DNA of 64,000 nucleotides from Mycolicibacterium sp. TUM20985 (lineage in GTDB: Bacteria; Actinomycetota; Actinomycetes; Mycobacteriales; Mycobacteriaceae): positions 3,968,001 through 4,032,000 of the forward strand of contig NZ_AP027291.1 in the NCBI RefSeq assembly GCF_030295745.1. Direction: 5' to 3'. A program made the position numbers and the translations under genes. The notes beneath the pieces were generated by a model. The model was given only the letters and a program-made list of their open reading frames with translations. It was not told where the DNA came from and ran no database searches. Positions 43,493-51,589 of the stretch are shown one piece after another; position 1 is the first letter of the stretch; every line of letters starts with the position of its first letter.

Positions 43493-44300
43493 CGTTGGTG
43501 CGCATGGCACGGTCGGTGACGGTGCGCGGCGGATACACGGGTGCGCGCTTCTCCCGAAACGCCTGGAGTGCTTCGCCGAAGTCGGGTCGCTCCTGCAATC
43601 TGGGCTGCAACTCCGCTTCGAACAACAGCTGGTCCGTCAGCTCGGCCTCGGCCCCACGACGCAATGCGTGTTTGATGGCGCCGACACTCGAACTCGTCGA
43701 CGCCAGCTCCTGTGCCAGGGCCAGGGCGTCGTCCAGGTGGCGGCCGGGCTCCGATAGCCGTGTCACCAGGCCCCACGACAGGGCGTCGCCGACCGGGAGA
43801 TTGGCTCCGAGCAGCGCGAGCTCGGCAGCCCGAGCAGTGCCCACCAAGCGGGGTAGTAACCATGTCAGTCCTGCATCAGGCGATAAACCGAGCTTGACGA
43901 AGGACAGCTGAAAGTAGGCGGTCGGCGACGCTACTCGGAAGTCGCACGCCAAGGCGAGTGAGACGCCCGCCCCGGCGACTACGCCGTCCAGTGCTGCGAT
44001 GATCGGCAGGTCGGATGTCAGCATCGCGGTGATCAGAGGGTTGTAGTGGTCCTTGAGCAAGGCCTCGGCGCCGATGCGATCTACTTTGATGTCGGCGCCC
44101 GCGCTGAACGCGCCGCCATTGCCGGTGAGCACCACTGCCCGAACGGCGGGATCCTGCTCCGCCCGCAGCAACGCGTGGTGTACTGCATCGATCAATTGAC
44201 CCGTCAGGGCATTTCGCCGTTCCGGCCTGTTCAACCGCAGGACCGCAACACCACCTACGGACTCCTCGACTAGCTCAGGAGCTTCGACCGGGGTACTCAC
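43479..44300 (-). CDS. Enoyl-CoA hydratase/isomerase (crotonase family)
   Basis: A 273-residue crotonase-fold protein (GGAFSAGADIKVD, DGVVAGAGVSLALACD, GLSPDAGLTWLLPR). GTG at 44300 sits behind AAGGGGGCGGC. It forms an operon with the hydrolase and faces the dehydrogenase pair, with AACGATCGTT upstream of both operons. It would hydrate the enoyl-CoA made by the dehydrogenase. Confidence 0.87.
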   Translation of the reverse strand: MSTPVEAPELVEESVGGVAVLRLNRPERRNALTGQLIDAVHHALLRAEQDPAVRAVVLTGNGGAFSAGADIKVDRIGAEALLKDHYNPLITAMLTSDLPIIAALDGVVAGAGVSLALACDFRVASPTAYFQLSFVKLGLSPDAGLTWLLPRLVGTARAAELALLGANLPVGDALSWGLVTRLSEPGRHLDDALALAQELASTSSSVGAIKHALRRGAEAELTDQLLFEAELQPRLQERPDFGEALQAFREKRAPVYPPRTVTDRAMRTNATTS

Positions 44301-44664
44301 TGCGCCGCCCCCTTGCCGGGGTGCTGCCCTGTAGGCGAAGTCCAAAGCGTCACGAGCCACTCTCCGATCGTTCGCATTGTCCGGTCTCGTCTTTGGTCAA
44401 TCTACCAGGGGTTCGCCAATTTGAAAACGATCGTTATCGTCTAGATGAGGCGGGCTAGCCGGCCTGCCATGCATTTCGCATCCTGACAAGCTATGCGAGA
44501 CGAACTCCTTGGCTTCGTTCGATCGCGTTAACGCGAACAGTCGTTTACGTGCCAGGTAAAACAGGTCCGGACCCGACGGCTGTCCATCCGCCAAACTCGG
44601 CCGTGACAACCCGCGTGGAAGTCGCCGCCACGGGACGAATGCGCCCGCGCACCAACGCTCTTCG
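44301..44664. other. Intergenic region upstream of crotonase-hydrolase operon
   Basis: No gene is supported in these 364 bp. It contains CGATCGTT (44365-44372) and the full palindrome at 44426-44435, both plausible operators for the operon reading away from here. Confidence 0.5.
44426..44435. promoter_or_regulatory. AACGATCGTT palindrome upstream of crotonase-hydrolase operon
   Basis: A perfect 10-bp palindrome 126 bp before the GTG at 44300, with a shorter version (CGATCGTT) at 44365-44372. Fourth occurrence of the motif in this part of the window. Confidence 0.5.
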
Positions 44665-44945
44665 TCAAGCCTTAGGAGCCCTCGCACCGTCGTTACGGCG
44701 GGGCTTGAGGCCGTCCTTGTATTGCTGCGGTTTCTCCGGCAGCAGGCCATAGAGAAGCAGGTCGCACGCGGTGTCGATGAGTTCGTCCCGAGTGGGGCGC
44801 TCCAGTCCTTCGGGGAGGAACATGGGCTCCAATGCCGTCAGCGAGGTCATCATCCCGGCGATCATTCTGAGCCAGAGCTTGGAGCGTTCCAGTGGGAACC
44901 CGCCCCCGTCCTGCCAGCGTTCTACGGACAGCCGTGCAGTGGGTC
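44665..44945 (-). pseudogene. TetR family regulator, C-terminal remnant
   Basis: About 90 codons of a TetR ligand-binding domain (LERSKLWLRMIAGMMTSLTA, PTRDELIDTACDLLLYGLLP) ending at 44665. The DNA-binding half is missing: at ~44945 the sequence changes to the 3' part of an acyl-CoA dehydrogenase gene in a different frame. A deletion has joined the two genes. Confidence 0.65.
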
Positions 44946-45833
44946 GTACATCTCGCTCATGAGTTTGGTGGCGTCGCGCATCGCCGGTTCGGCGTCGGGG
45001 TCCCCGCTGGCGACGATGAGCGCGAGCAGGCTATTGCGATGTTGGTCGAAGTGGTCGAACATCGCCAGAATCCGTAGCGCGATGATGTTCTTCTGAATCT
45101 GCGACGTCCCGCCCATCACACTCTGTGCACGGCTGTACATGTAGGCGGCGAACAACTCCGGGTCCCCCGTGCCGACGGTGGCGAGCACCGCATGCCCCAC
45201 CGACTGTTCCACCCACGTCATCAGCAGCTTGTCCAATGAGCCCTGGGGCCCGTGCGTCAGGCCGTCGAGCTGCTCGAACAACCGTCGTCGCACGTGTAGG
45301 CGCAGCATCTCGGTCTGCACCCAGGTCCAGGACAGTTCGTCCGGCGCCGAGCCATCGACGCGAGTGGCCATCTGCCGCACCAGTTTTCCATATCGCGCAG
45401 AGAACCCCAGGGTCGACGGCTCGCGTTCGTGGCTGACCACGGTCATCGCGAGCTTCCACCCGCCCCCCGGCGCGCCGACCATGTTGTCGGCCGACACCCG
45501 CGCGCCGTCGAACTCGACCTGGCCGAACTCCTTGGTCACCCCGCTGATCATCTTCAGCGGGCGCTGTTCGATACCGGGCTGATGCATCGGCACGATGAAC
45601 GCCGAGATGCCCTCGTGCTTCGGCACGTCCCGGTCGGTGCGCGCCAGCAGCAGACACCACTCGGCGACGTCGGAGTAACTCGTCCAGATCTTGTGGCCGT
45701 GGATCACGTAGTCGTCACCGTCGCGGGTCGCCTGATGAGGCGGTCGGAGCGGGTTGCGGGACGAAAAGAGGCGCCGAAACCGCTCGATAATCTCAGCGTT
45801 CCCGGTGATGCGGAGTGCGCCGTTGGCTTGCAC
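44922..45833 (-). pseudogene. Acyl-CoA dehydrogenase, truncated at both ends
   Basis: From ~45737 the frame reads as an acyl-CoA dehydrogenase middle and C-terminal domain (DDYVIHGHKIWTSYSDVAEW, GGTSQIQKNIIALRIL). About 130 N-terminal residues are missing; the 32 codons before the homologous part are unrelated. The C-terminus ends at SEMYDPLHGCP exactly where a TetR remnant begins. Therefore nonfunctional, although the frame is open. Confidence 0.7.
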
Positions 45834-45957
45834 TTCGTCGAGGCATGGTGGTGCGCAGTCACGGGAGCAGGGTGCGTTGATCGGTATGCAGTATGGCGAC
45901 TAATTTCGGACGCTGATGAGCGCCGCCACGCCATCAAGATCGCCGACCACATCGCGA

Positions 45958-46533
45958 TCAGAGGAACGTCTTGCTGAGCGTCCTCGCGGCGTCGATGACC
46001 GCGGGATGGCCGACGTGCAGTCGCTCGGTGTTGACGAGGCGATGACTGGCGGGTTCGCTTGTTGTGCACCAGAGACCGAACACGGTCCAGTGCGGGCGGT
46101 GAAAGGACCACCACCGCACCCCGTCCCAGCGGCGGTCGCCGAGGTCGTTCTGCTCGGTGAAGATCTCCAGTGCCCACCCTTGGGTAACCGCGCGGTTGCG
46201 GGCGATCACTTGGGTCGGCCGCAGCCCGCGGGCCAGCAATGCGCGAGGGTCGTCGAGATCGAGCAGCCGCACATCGTCGGGCACTTCGAACACACCCAGG
46301 GTGCGCGGTGCGTTCGGCAGCGCCGGGAACTCGAACATGTCATCGCCCCACACGGTGATGTCACCGAATACCTCCCCGACCGCGGCCTCCGGGCTTGCCG
46401 CGAAGTACCAGGTGTCGTAGTGCCGCGGGTTGTCGAGCCGACCCTTGCCTTGTGGTCGGTGCAGATACTCCGGATGGCCCGCAGTGCCCGCGACCGCGGA
46501 CGTGTCGAAAGGAAAGACCCGGTAGGCCAACAC
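45958..46533 (-). CDS. RES-domain toxin (MbcT-like NAD+ phosphorylase)
   Basis: A 191-residue RES-family toxin (VLAYRVFPFD, HYDTWYFAASPEAAVGEVFGD, RARNRAVTQGWAL-like central part, VRWWSFHRPHW). RES toxins such as M. tuberculosis MbcT destroy NAD+. GTG at 46533 lies 2 bp after the antitoxin stop. It is paired with an Xre-family antitoxin. Confidence 0.85.
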   Translation of the reverse strand: MLAYRVFPFDTSAVAGTAGHPEYLHRPQGKGRLDNPRHYDTWYFAASPEAAVGEVFGDITVWGDDMFEFPALPNAPRTLGVFEVPDDVRLLDLDDPRALLARGLRPTQVIARNRAVTQGWALEIFTEQNDLGDRRWDGVRWWSFHRPHWTVFGLWCTTSEPASHRLVNTERLHVGHPAVIDAARTLSKTFL

Positions 46534-46535
46534 GA

Positions 46536-46985
46536 TCAGGCGTAGGCGCCCGCGGCGACGGCATCGAGCGCGTCGATCACCTCGGCGGAGCCACGGACCT
46601 TGAGGACGTCGAGCGGACGCGCGCCGTCGAGATAGGCGTTGGCGCTTGTCAGCCAGTCGGTTGCCACTCGCGCGGACCACAACATCAGCGCGCGGGTCAT
46701 CACGTGATCGAGGTCGACTAGGCCGCGGGCCGCGTCTGGGCCCGGCTGCTCAGCCCCGCTGCGCCACCGGGTCGGCTGGCTGCGCGACACCCCCAGCATC
46801 CGGGCCAGCTCCGCGCCACCAACGATGCCGGCAAGGAACTCGGTCCGTTCCTTGGCCAGCGGGGTGGCGGATGGTCGCTGCGCGGGCGTCCTCGCACGAC
46901 GGCGCCCCGATGTCTTGCCGGCCGTGACGGAGGCCTTCGTCACCGCGACCGGCGCCGGACTGGACTTTGCCGTTGAGTGAGCCAT
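46536..46985 (-). CDS. Xre/MbcA/ParS-type antitoxin
   Basis: A 149-residue protein: a lysine/arginine-rich N-terminal tail, an Xre-like region (GGAELARMLGVSRSQPTRWR) and the MbcA/ParS C-terminal toxin-binding domain (DLDHVMTRALMLWSARVATD, GARPLDVLKV). It neutralises the RES toxin and represses its own promoter; an inverted repeat lies 13 bp upstream (46998-47015). Confidence 0.87.
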   Translation of the reverse strand: MAHSTAKSSPAPVAVTKASVTAGKTSGRRRARTPAQRPSATPLAKERTEFLAGIVGGAELARMLGVSRSQPTRWRSGAEQPGPDAARGLVDLDHVMTRALMLWSARVATDWLTSANAYLDGARPLDVLKVRGSAEVIDALDAVAAGAYA

Positions 46986-46997
46986 AACACCATCGTA

Positions 46998-47015
46998 CCC
47001 AACAAACTCGTTGGG
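46998..47015. promoter_or_regulatory. Inverted repeat upstream of toxin-antitoxin operon
   Basis: CCCAAC-N6-GTTGGG, a perfect dyad 13 bp upstream of the antitoxin ATG, the usual place for Xre-family autoregulation. Confidence 0.55.
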
Positions 47016-47291
47016 CGGCGGCGTCGAACAAATCGGCCCGGCCTCCGGAATTATTCGATGAGCCGCGGCCTCCCAACCATGCTCCCTGAGACGTTTTCGT
47101 TATCGGGACCCTCGTCAGGCTTACGGTCGTCACCCGATGGTCGGATCATTGGCTCGACGAGCGCTGATCGAGATCGTTTGAGTTGCCGTGCTGCGCGGCG
47201 AAGCCTGGTCGGACCGCGGCGCGCTGCGCTCCGCCGTGGGTTAGCGCATGCTGCTCGAGCCTGCTTCGTCGAGGTGGGCAAGAATCGGGCC

Positions 47292-47880
47292 ATGCGTGAG
47301 CCGTGGAATGTCAACATCCACTACGACGCCCAACTCGACGCTTCGGTGTCGGTGGATGCCAGCTCGGTACTCGATGTGGATTGTGGTGATGGGTTCTTGG
47401 CCGCACGACTGTCGCGAGGCATTCCGCGTGTCGTCGCCCTCGACATCGACGAGCCGGTTCTCGAGCGGCCAAGATGCGCTTCGCCGACACACGGGTGATC
47501 TGGATGCACGGCGATCTGCTGCGGGTTCCACTCGGCAGCTTCGACGCGGTGGTCTCCAATGCACCTTGCATCACCTTCCCGACACCCGCGCCGGACTGCG
47601 CCATCTGTGCCGCCGTGTACGCCCAGGCGGGACGCTGGCGATCGTCGCGTTCGCCCGCCCCGGGTGGCGCGACCTCCCATGGGCCCTGGCCGCATTCGTG
47701 GCACGTGGCGTCGCGATCGGCGTTCGTGGCAAATGGGAGCACACCGCGCCGACTGTGTGGCCGCCGGCCGTCACCGTTCACGAATTGCGGCAACATGTCC
47801 GCGCCGAGTTGCCCGACGCTGACGTGAGGCGTTTGCTGTTGGGGTGGACATTCATCTCATGGCGTGCGCCGACCCCGTAG
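47292..47880 (+). pseudogene. SAM-dependent methyltransferase, two frameshifts
   Basis: Starting at ATG 47292 the frame encodes motif I of class I methyltransferases (VLDVDCGDGFLAARLSRG). Near 47465 the homologous reading shifts (MHGDLLRVPLGSFDAVVSNA) and near 47570 it shifts again (LCRRVRPGGTLAIVAFARPG), ending at 47880. Two frameshifts make it nonfunctional unless sequencing errors are involved. Confidence 0.65.
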
Positions 47881-48023
47881 GCAGAACCCATAGACACCAG
47901 CCGAGAGCAAAGCCGCGGCCTCATCGGTCAGAGGACCGGCAATCGGTGCCAGTCCGTCGCAGGGGGTATCCGGCATACGGTAATTTCTCCGTTGGCCAAA
48001 CGGCCGCGCGCTCCGGCTGCGGG

Positions 48024-48449
48024 CTACCGCCCGAGTCGGGCCCGCCACAGCATGGCGAAGACGCCTGCGGCGCCGAAGCGCACGACGGCGTTGGCGATGA
48101 GCGCTGGACTGGCTGGGGTGTAGGTGAGGTACACGAGTTCCAGCACACCCGTCGTGAGATGAAAAGCGATGAACACCATCACGATCAGGCGCACGGCCGC
48201 CCGGTCGGTGAGGCGGACCGCGCCGAAGGACAACAAGGCGATCGCCAGTTCCGTGGCTGCCAGCAGGTAGCAGAGCAAGAAGCCTGCACGGTCGAGGGGA
48301 ATGTTCACCGTGGATAAAATGGCGCCGGGAGCGACGGCGAGAACCACCGCCGCGGCCAACGTCGCCACACCGTGGATGATGAAGACCGTGCGCAGCGATG
48401 CACTGACACGCCATTGGGAATGGACCCGGGGGTCAGTGCTTCTCGGCAT
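48024..48449 (-). CDS. Small membrane protein, four helices
   Basis: A 141-residue protein with four hydrophobic segments (TVFIIHGVATLAAAVVLAVA and following), resembling uncharacterised actinobacterial DUF4345-like membrane proteins only in general layout. It overlaps the preceding membrane gene by 17 bp. Function unknown. Confidence 0.6.
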   Translation of the reverse strand: MPRSTDPRVHSQWRVSASLRTVFIIHGVATLAAAVVLAVAPGAILSTVNIPLDRAGFLLCYLLAATELAIALLSFGAVRLTDRAAVRLIVMVFIAFHLTTGVLELVYLTYTPASPALIANAVVRFGAAGVFAMLWRARLGR

Positions 48450-48729
48450 GGTCTCGTTGATCCTCTCGGCGCGGCGGGGGGCTATCGCGGTACGGCGGGT
48501 TCATGGACGCGTAGGCGGCTCGGCATGCGAAGGTTCCGGCGAACAGGGCGAGCAGGCCCCACCGCGCGAAGCGTTCCAGAAGTGTTGCAAGCAAGTGGGT
48601 TTCGGGTAGCGCTCTCGTCGTACCCACAAAACCAACCAAGGTCGCGAGCAACGATGCGAAAGTCGACCACGTTACCAACGGCGAAGCGCGCCAGGCAATC
48701 GCGAGTGAAAATGCCACGACGGTCATCAA
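48433..48729 (-). CDS. Small membrane protein, possibly 5'-truncated
   Basis: A 98-residue protein with two or three membrane helices (MTVVAFSLAIAWRASPLVTW, ARWGLLALFAGTFACRAAYA). The coding pattern extends ~20 codons upstream of the first usable start (GLGVGECAILTFLGAL) to a stop, without a start codon, so the gene may have lost its 5' end. Function unknown. Confidence 0.45.
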   Translation of the reverse strand: MMTVVAFSLAIAWRASPLVTWSTFASLLATLVGFVGTTRALPETHLLATLLERFARWGLLALFAGTFACRAAYASMNPPYRDSPPPRREDQRDHAEKH

Positions 48730-48855
48730 CGCGCCGAGAAAGGTGAGGATCGCGCACTCCCCGACGCCGAGCCCCTGATAGTGCGCACGTGTGAACTGCG
48801 TCTAGGCGAACCACCACGGTCGACGCTACGAGCACCGTAAACCCGTCGGTTTTCG

Positions 48856-49398
48856 TCACGGTTGACCATCCATCGGCTCACCGGCGCAGCTACCCTCGAC
48901 ATCAGAACTCGATGGACGCCAGCGGGGCACCCACGCGCGCACAACGTGCCGGTATGCCTCATACTCGCTGCCGAATTGCTGGATGAGGGTGGGCTCCTCG
49001 TACCAGTGCACGAATGACGCCGTCACGAGCCATCCGAGTGCGGCGTAGAGCAGCAGTCCAAGACTACTGAACAGTACTGCCTGACCGACGATCGCGAGTA
49101 GGAGCCCGAGGTACATCGGATTGCGGACGAACCGATTGAACCCGTTGACCACGAGATGCTCGGTCGGCGCCACCGGTGCGGGCGTGCCGCCCGCCCTCGC
49201 GAACTGCACGAATGCATGCACCGCCGGGACAAGCCCCACGACGATGAGCAGCACGCCCACCACCTGAGCTACCCGCCACGCGACGCTGCTGCCCGATATC
49301 TCCCAGCGGGTGATGAACCATGGCAAGAGACCCACGACCGTGCCCGGCGCCACCACGAAGAACACCGCTGTGCCGGCCGCGGCCGTCGATCTGCGCAT
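48856..49398 (-). CDS. Isoprenylcysteine carboxyl methyltransferase-like membrane methyltransferase
   Basis: A 180-residue membrane protein with four or five helices and the family signature FVRNPMYLGLLLAIVGQAVL followed by EEPTLIQQFGSEYEAYRH, which binds SAM in ICMT/PEMT relatives. It would methylate a lipid or small hydrophobic substrate. It starts 4 bp after the TetR gene, in the same operon. Confidence 0.8.
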   Translation of the reverse strand: MRRSTAAAGTAVFFVVAPGTVVGLLPWFITRWEISGSSVAWRVAQVVGVLLIVVGLVPAVHAFVQFARAGGTPAPVAPTEHLVVNGFNRFVRNPMYLGLLLAIVGQAVLFSSLGLLLYAALGWLVTASFVHWYEEPTLIQQFGSEYEAYRHVVRAWVPRWRPSSSDVEGSCAGEPMDGQP

Positions 49399-49401
49399 CG
49401 C

Positions 49402-50232
49402 CTACTGTCCTTCGCCCAGGTCGTCGGGCTGACGTGAGGCAGGCACGGCGACGGCGCGAAGGAAGGCGGTGGTGAACACCGCGCAGGCCTGCTCCAACTC
49501 CGCGGCATCTTCAGCTCCGCGGGGAATCACGGACCGCACGAGGATGTGTGCCAACAGGGGGCCAATCAGCTGCTGGAGCAGCAGTGGTACGGAAATGTCG
49601 CGGATGCGGCCCGCCCTTACGTGTCCCTCAAGCCATCCGCCAACACTGACCAGTGCACGCGGAAAGTATCGAACGAAGATCCGTGCCGTCGGCCCGCTCG
49701 GGTTGCCAAGCAAGTCGGCCAGCATCGCGGTGGCCACACGCGGCTCATCAGTCAGACTCGCAGCGATCGTCCGATAGAAGTCGGCCACGGTCTGCTCCAG
49801 ATCTGCGGCCGGATCTGTGCACAGGCTCACCAGATCAATTAGTGGGCTGTACTGCTCATAGATCGCGGCGAACAGCCCATCGCGGGTGCCGAAGATCGCA
49901 TACAGGCTGGGCACCGAGCAGCCCGCAGCCTCGGCGACTGCCTCGAGCGTGACCGTGGCCGGGCCGCGTCCACTCACCAGCCGGGCCCCGGCTTCAACGG
50001 CCCGTACCCGCACCGGCCGACCCCCCGGATCGATGCCGGCCGCGCGAACCGCTTCGTCCAACGCCCGTCGCGATCCACCCAGCCGCCGCAACAACGTGCT
50101 GCGAGAAACTCCAGCGGCCTGCGCAATGGTGTTCAGCGGGACGTCCGCCACACCCCTGCCGCACTGTTCTGCGGCGCGTATCGCTGCTGCCACGAGCTCC
50201 GGCGGCGCACCTAATTCATCAAGAGATGACAT
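49402..50232 (-). CDS. TetR-like regulator with two helix-turn-helix motifs
   Basis: A 276-residue protein. Residues ~34-52 form one HTH (NTIAQAAGVSRSTLLRRL) and residues ~96-116 a second one of TetR type (LEAVAEAAGCSVPSLYAIF), followed by a TetR C-terminal domain. Two DNA-binding motifs in one TetR chain are uncommon. It is divergent from the HXXEE-fusion gene at 50299. Confidence 0.8.
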   Translation of the reverse strand: MSSLDELGAPPELVAAAIRAAEQCGRGVADVPLNTIAQAAGVSRSTLLRRLGGSRRALDEAVRAAGIDPGGRPVRVRAVEAGARLVSGRGPATVTLEAVAEAAGCSVPSLYAIFGTRDGLFAAIYEQYSPLIDLVSLCTDPAADLEQTVADFYRTIAASLTDEPRVATAMLADLLGNPSGPTARIFVRYFPRALVSVGGWLEGHVRAGRIRDISVPLLLQQLIGPLLAHILVRSVIPRGAEDAAELEQACAVFTTAFLRAVAVPASRQPDDLGEGQ

Positions 50233-50298
50233 GCCACTAAGGTTAGCATATAGTTCGGTTCAGCGACGTCGACATCACCGGCGAGAACGGACGGTGCC

Positions 50299-51300
50299 AT
50301 GGCCACCTCGGCTCCGCAAACGCGCAACCCACGCGACCTCCATCGAGCACGGCGGACCGTTTACCTTGCCGCTGGTGTCGCCGCCGTCATCGTTGCGACG
50401 GGTTACCCATTCCTCGGGGTGATCGCGATCGCGATCTGCGCCCTGTTTGCGGTCAGCTTCCTGCCATGGCGACTAACCACCTACGGCCGCCCCGCCGATC
50501 CGCCGCCCCTAATCGTGCCCTACCTAGTCGCTGTAATCCTCTTCATGATTCATGTCGGCGAGGAGTACCTCACCGACATATGGGATGCCTTCTCCAGGCT
50601 CGGCCAACCGATGTCGGAGCGCACGTTCTTCCTCGTCGCAGCCACCATCGCGCCGATCTTCTGGCTACTCGGCCTGATCCTGCTTTACCGACGAACGGAA
50701 ATCGGCAATTGGATCACGTGGGTATTCGTCGTGGCCATGGCTGTCGTCGAGGCGTCCCACTTCATGTTCCCGTACCTGGACACCGGCCACTTCGGCTACT
50801 TTCCCGGCCTGTACACGTGTTTGCTACCGGTGGCCGCCGGCTGGCACCTCGGACTCCGGCTCTACCGCGCCAACGAACCACCGCGCGCAGCACGCGCCAA
50901 GCCCGCCTTCCTGTGGCTGCTCAAACACACCCTCAACCGAGCGACGAGCCGGGCGGCGCGCACCGGCCGTAGCCCGTTCTCCCTTGTCCGCCACGTCGGC
51001 CGCAAGACCGGCACGGCCTATGAAACCCCGCTCATCGTGGCCCGCGTCCCCGACGGCTTCGTCGCTGAACTCACCTACGGGCCCGATGTCTCCTGGTATC
51101 GCAACGTCGTCGCGGCCGGAGGCTGCGAGATCGTCGTGAAGGGCACTGACTATCACATCGCGGGCATCGAGCCCTACCCCGCCGAGGCCGGTATCCGCGC
51201 CTTCGGATACCCAGCGGCGTTCATCTTGAAAGTGTTTCGCCGCACCGAGTTCCGGCTCCTGAAAACAGCGACGCGGCCGGCGGAACCGGAGACACCATGA
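50299..51300 (+). CDS. Fusion of HXXEE membrane domain and DUF385 (F420-type) domain
   Basis: A 333-residue protein. Residues 1-200 have six membrane helices and the HXXEE motif (H85-V-G-E-E89) plus a second conserved segment, HFMFPYLDTGHFGYFPG. Residues ~205-333 match the DUF385/deazaflavin-dependent nitroreductase fold (LVRHVGRKTGTAYETPLIVA, DVSWYRNVVAAGG). The second domain may bind F420 or another flavin. No function is known for the fusion. Confidence 0.75.
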   Translation: MATSAPQTRNPRDLHRARRTVYLAAGVAAVIVATGYPFLGVIAIAICALFAVSFLPWRLTTYGRPADPPPLIVPYLVAVILFMIHVGEEYLTDIWDAFSRLGQPMSERTFFLVAATIAPIFWLLGLILLYRRTEIGNWITWVFVVAMAVVEASHFMFPYLDTGHFGYFPGLYTCLLPVAAGWHLGLRLYRANEPPRAARAKPAFLWLLKHTLNRATSRAARTGRSPFSLVRHVGRKTGTAYETPLIVARVPDGFVAELTYGPDVSWYRNVVAAGGCEIVVKGTDYHIAGIEPYPAEAGIRAFGYPAAFILKVFRRTEFRLLKTATRPAEPETP

Positions 51301-51428
51301 ACACCGTTTCTCTCCTGGCCACAGCCTGCTACGTGATCGCGCGCTGTCCTGCTCGCCGCTCGAGCACCCCGTCGGCCTCCATGTCGCGGCCAGCTTCGTC
51401 CCATGAATCGCTTCTCAGACTCCAGTGA
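51297..51428 (+). pseudogene. Short frame, possible remnant of a membrane protein gene
   Basis: ATG at 51297 overlaps the preceding stop (ATGA) and starts MNTVSLLATACYVIA, a likely signal/membrane start, but becomes non-coding-like within 15 codons. It looks like a gene broken by a frameshift; the rest up to the IS256 boundary (~51590) shows nothing recognisable. Confidence 0.3.
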
Positions 51429-51589
51429 TCGCCGCGGCCATCCGCTAAATCGGTCGCCTCGGCGGCCGTGTCTAGGGTGACGAAGCCAGAGGCCATCACT
51501 GCCACTGGGTGCGGGCTACCGCTTCGAACGAGGCGAGCTAAGTCGGCCCTGTAAGGCTTGAGGTGACGTCACGCGCTGCACCGAGTTAT

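Noticed and set aside
44397..44750. Minus-strand open frame upstream of the crotonase-hydrolase operon
   Set aside because: No ribosome site or family motif, and it overlaps the TetR remnant in another frame.
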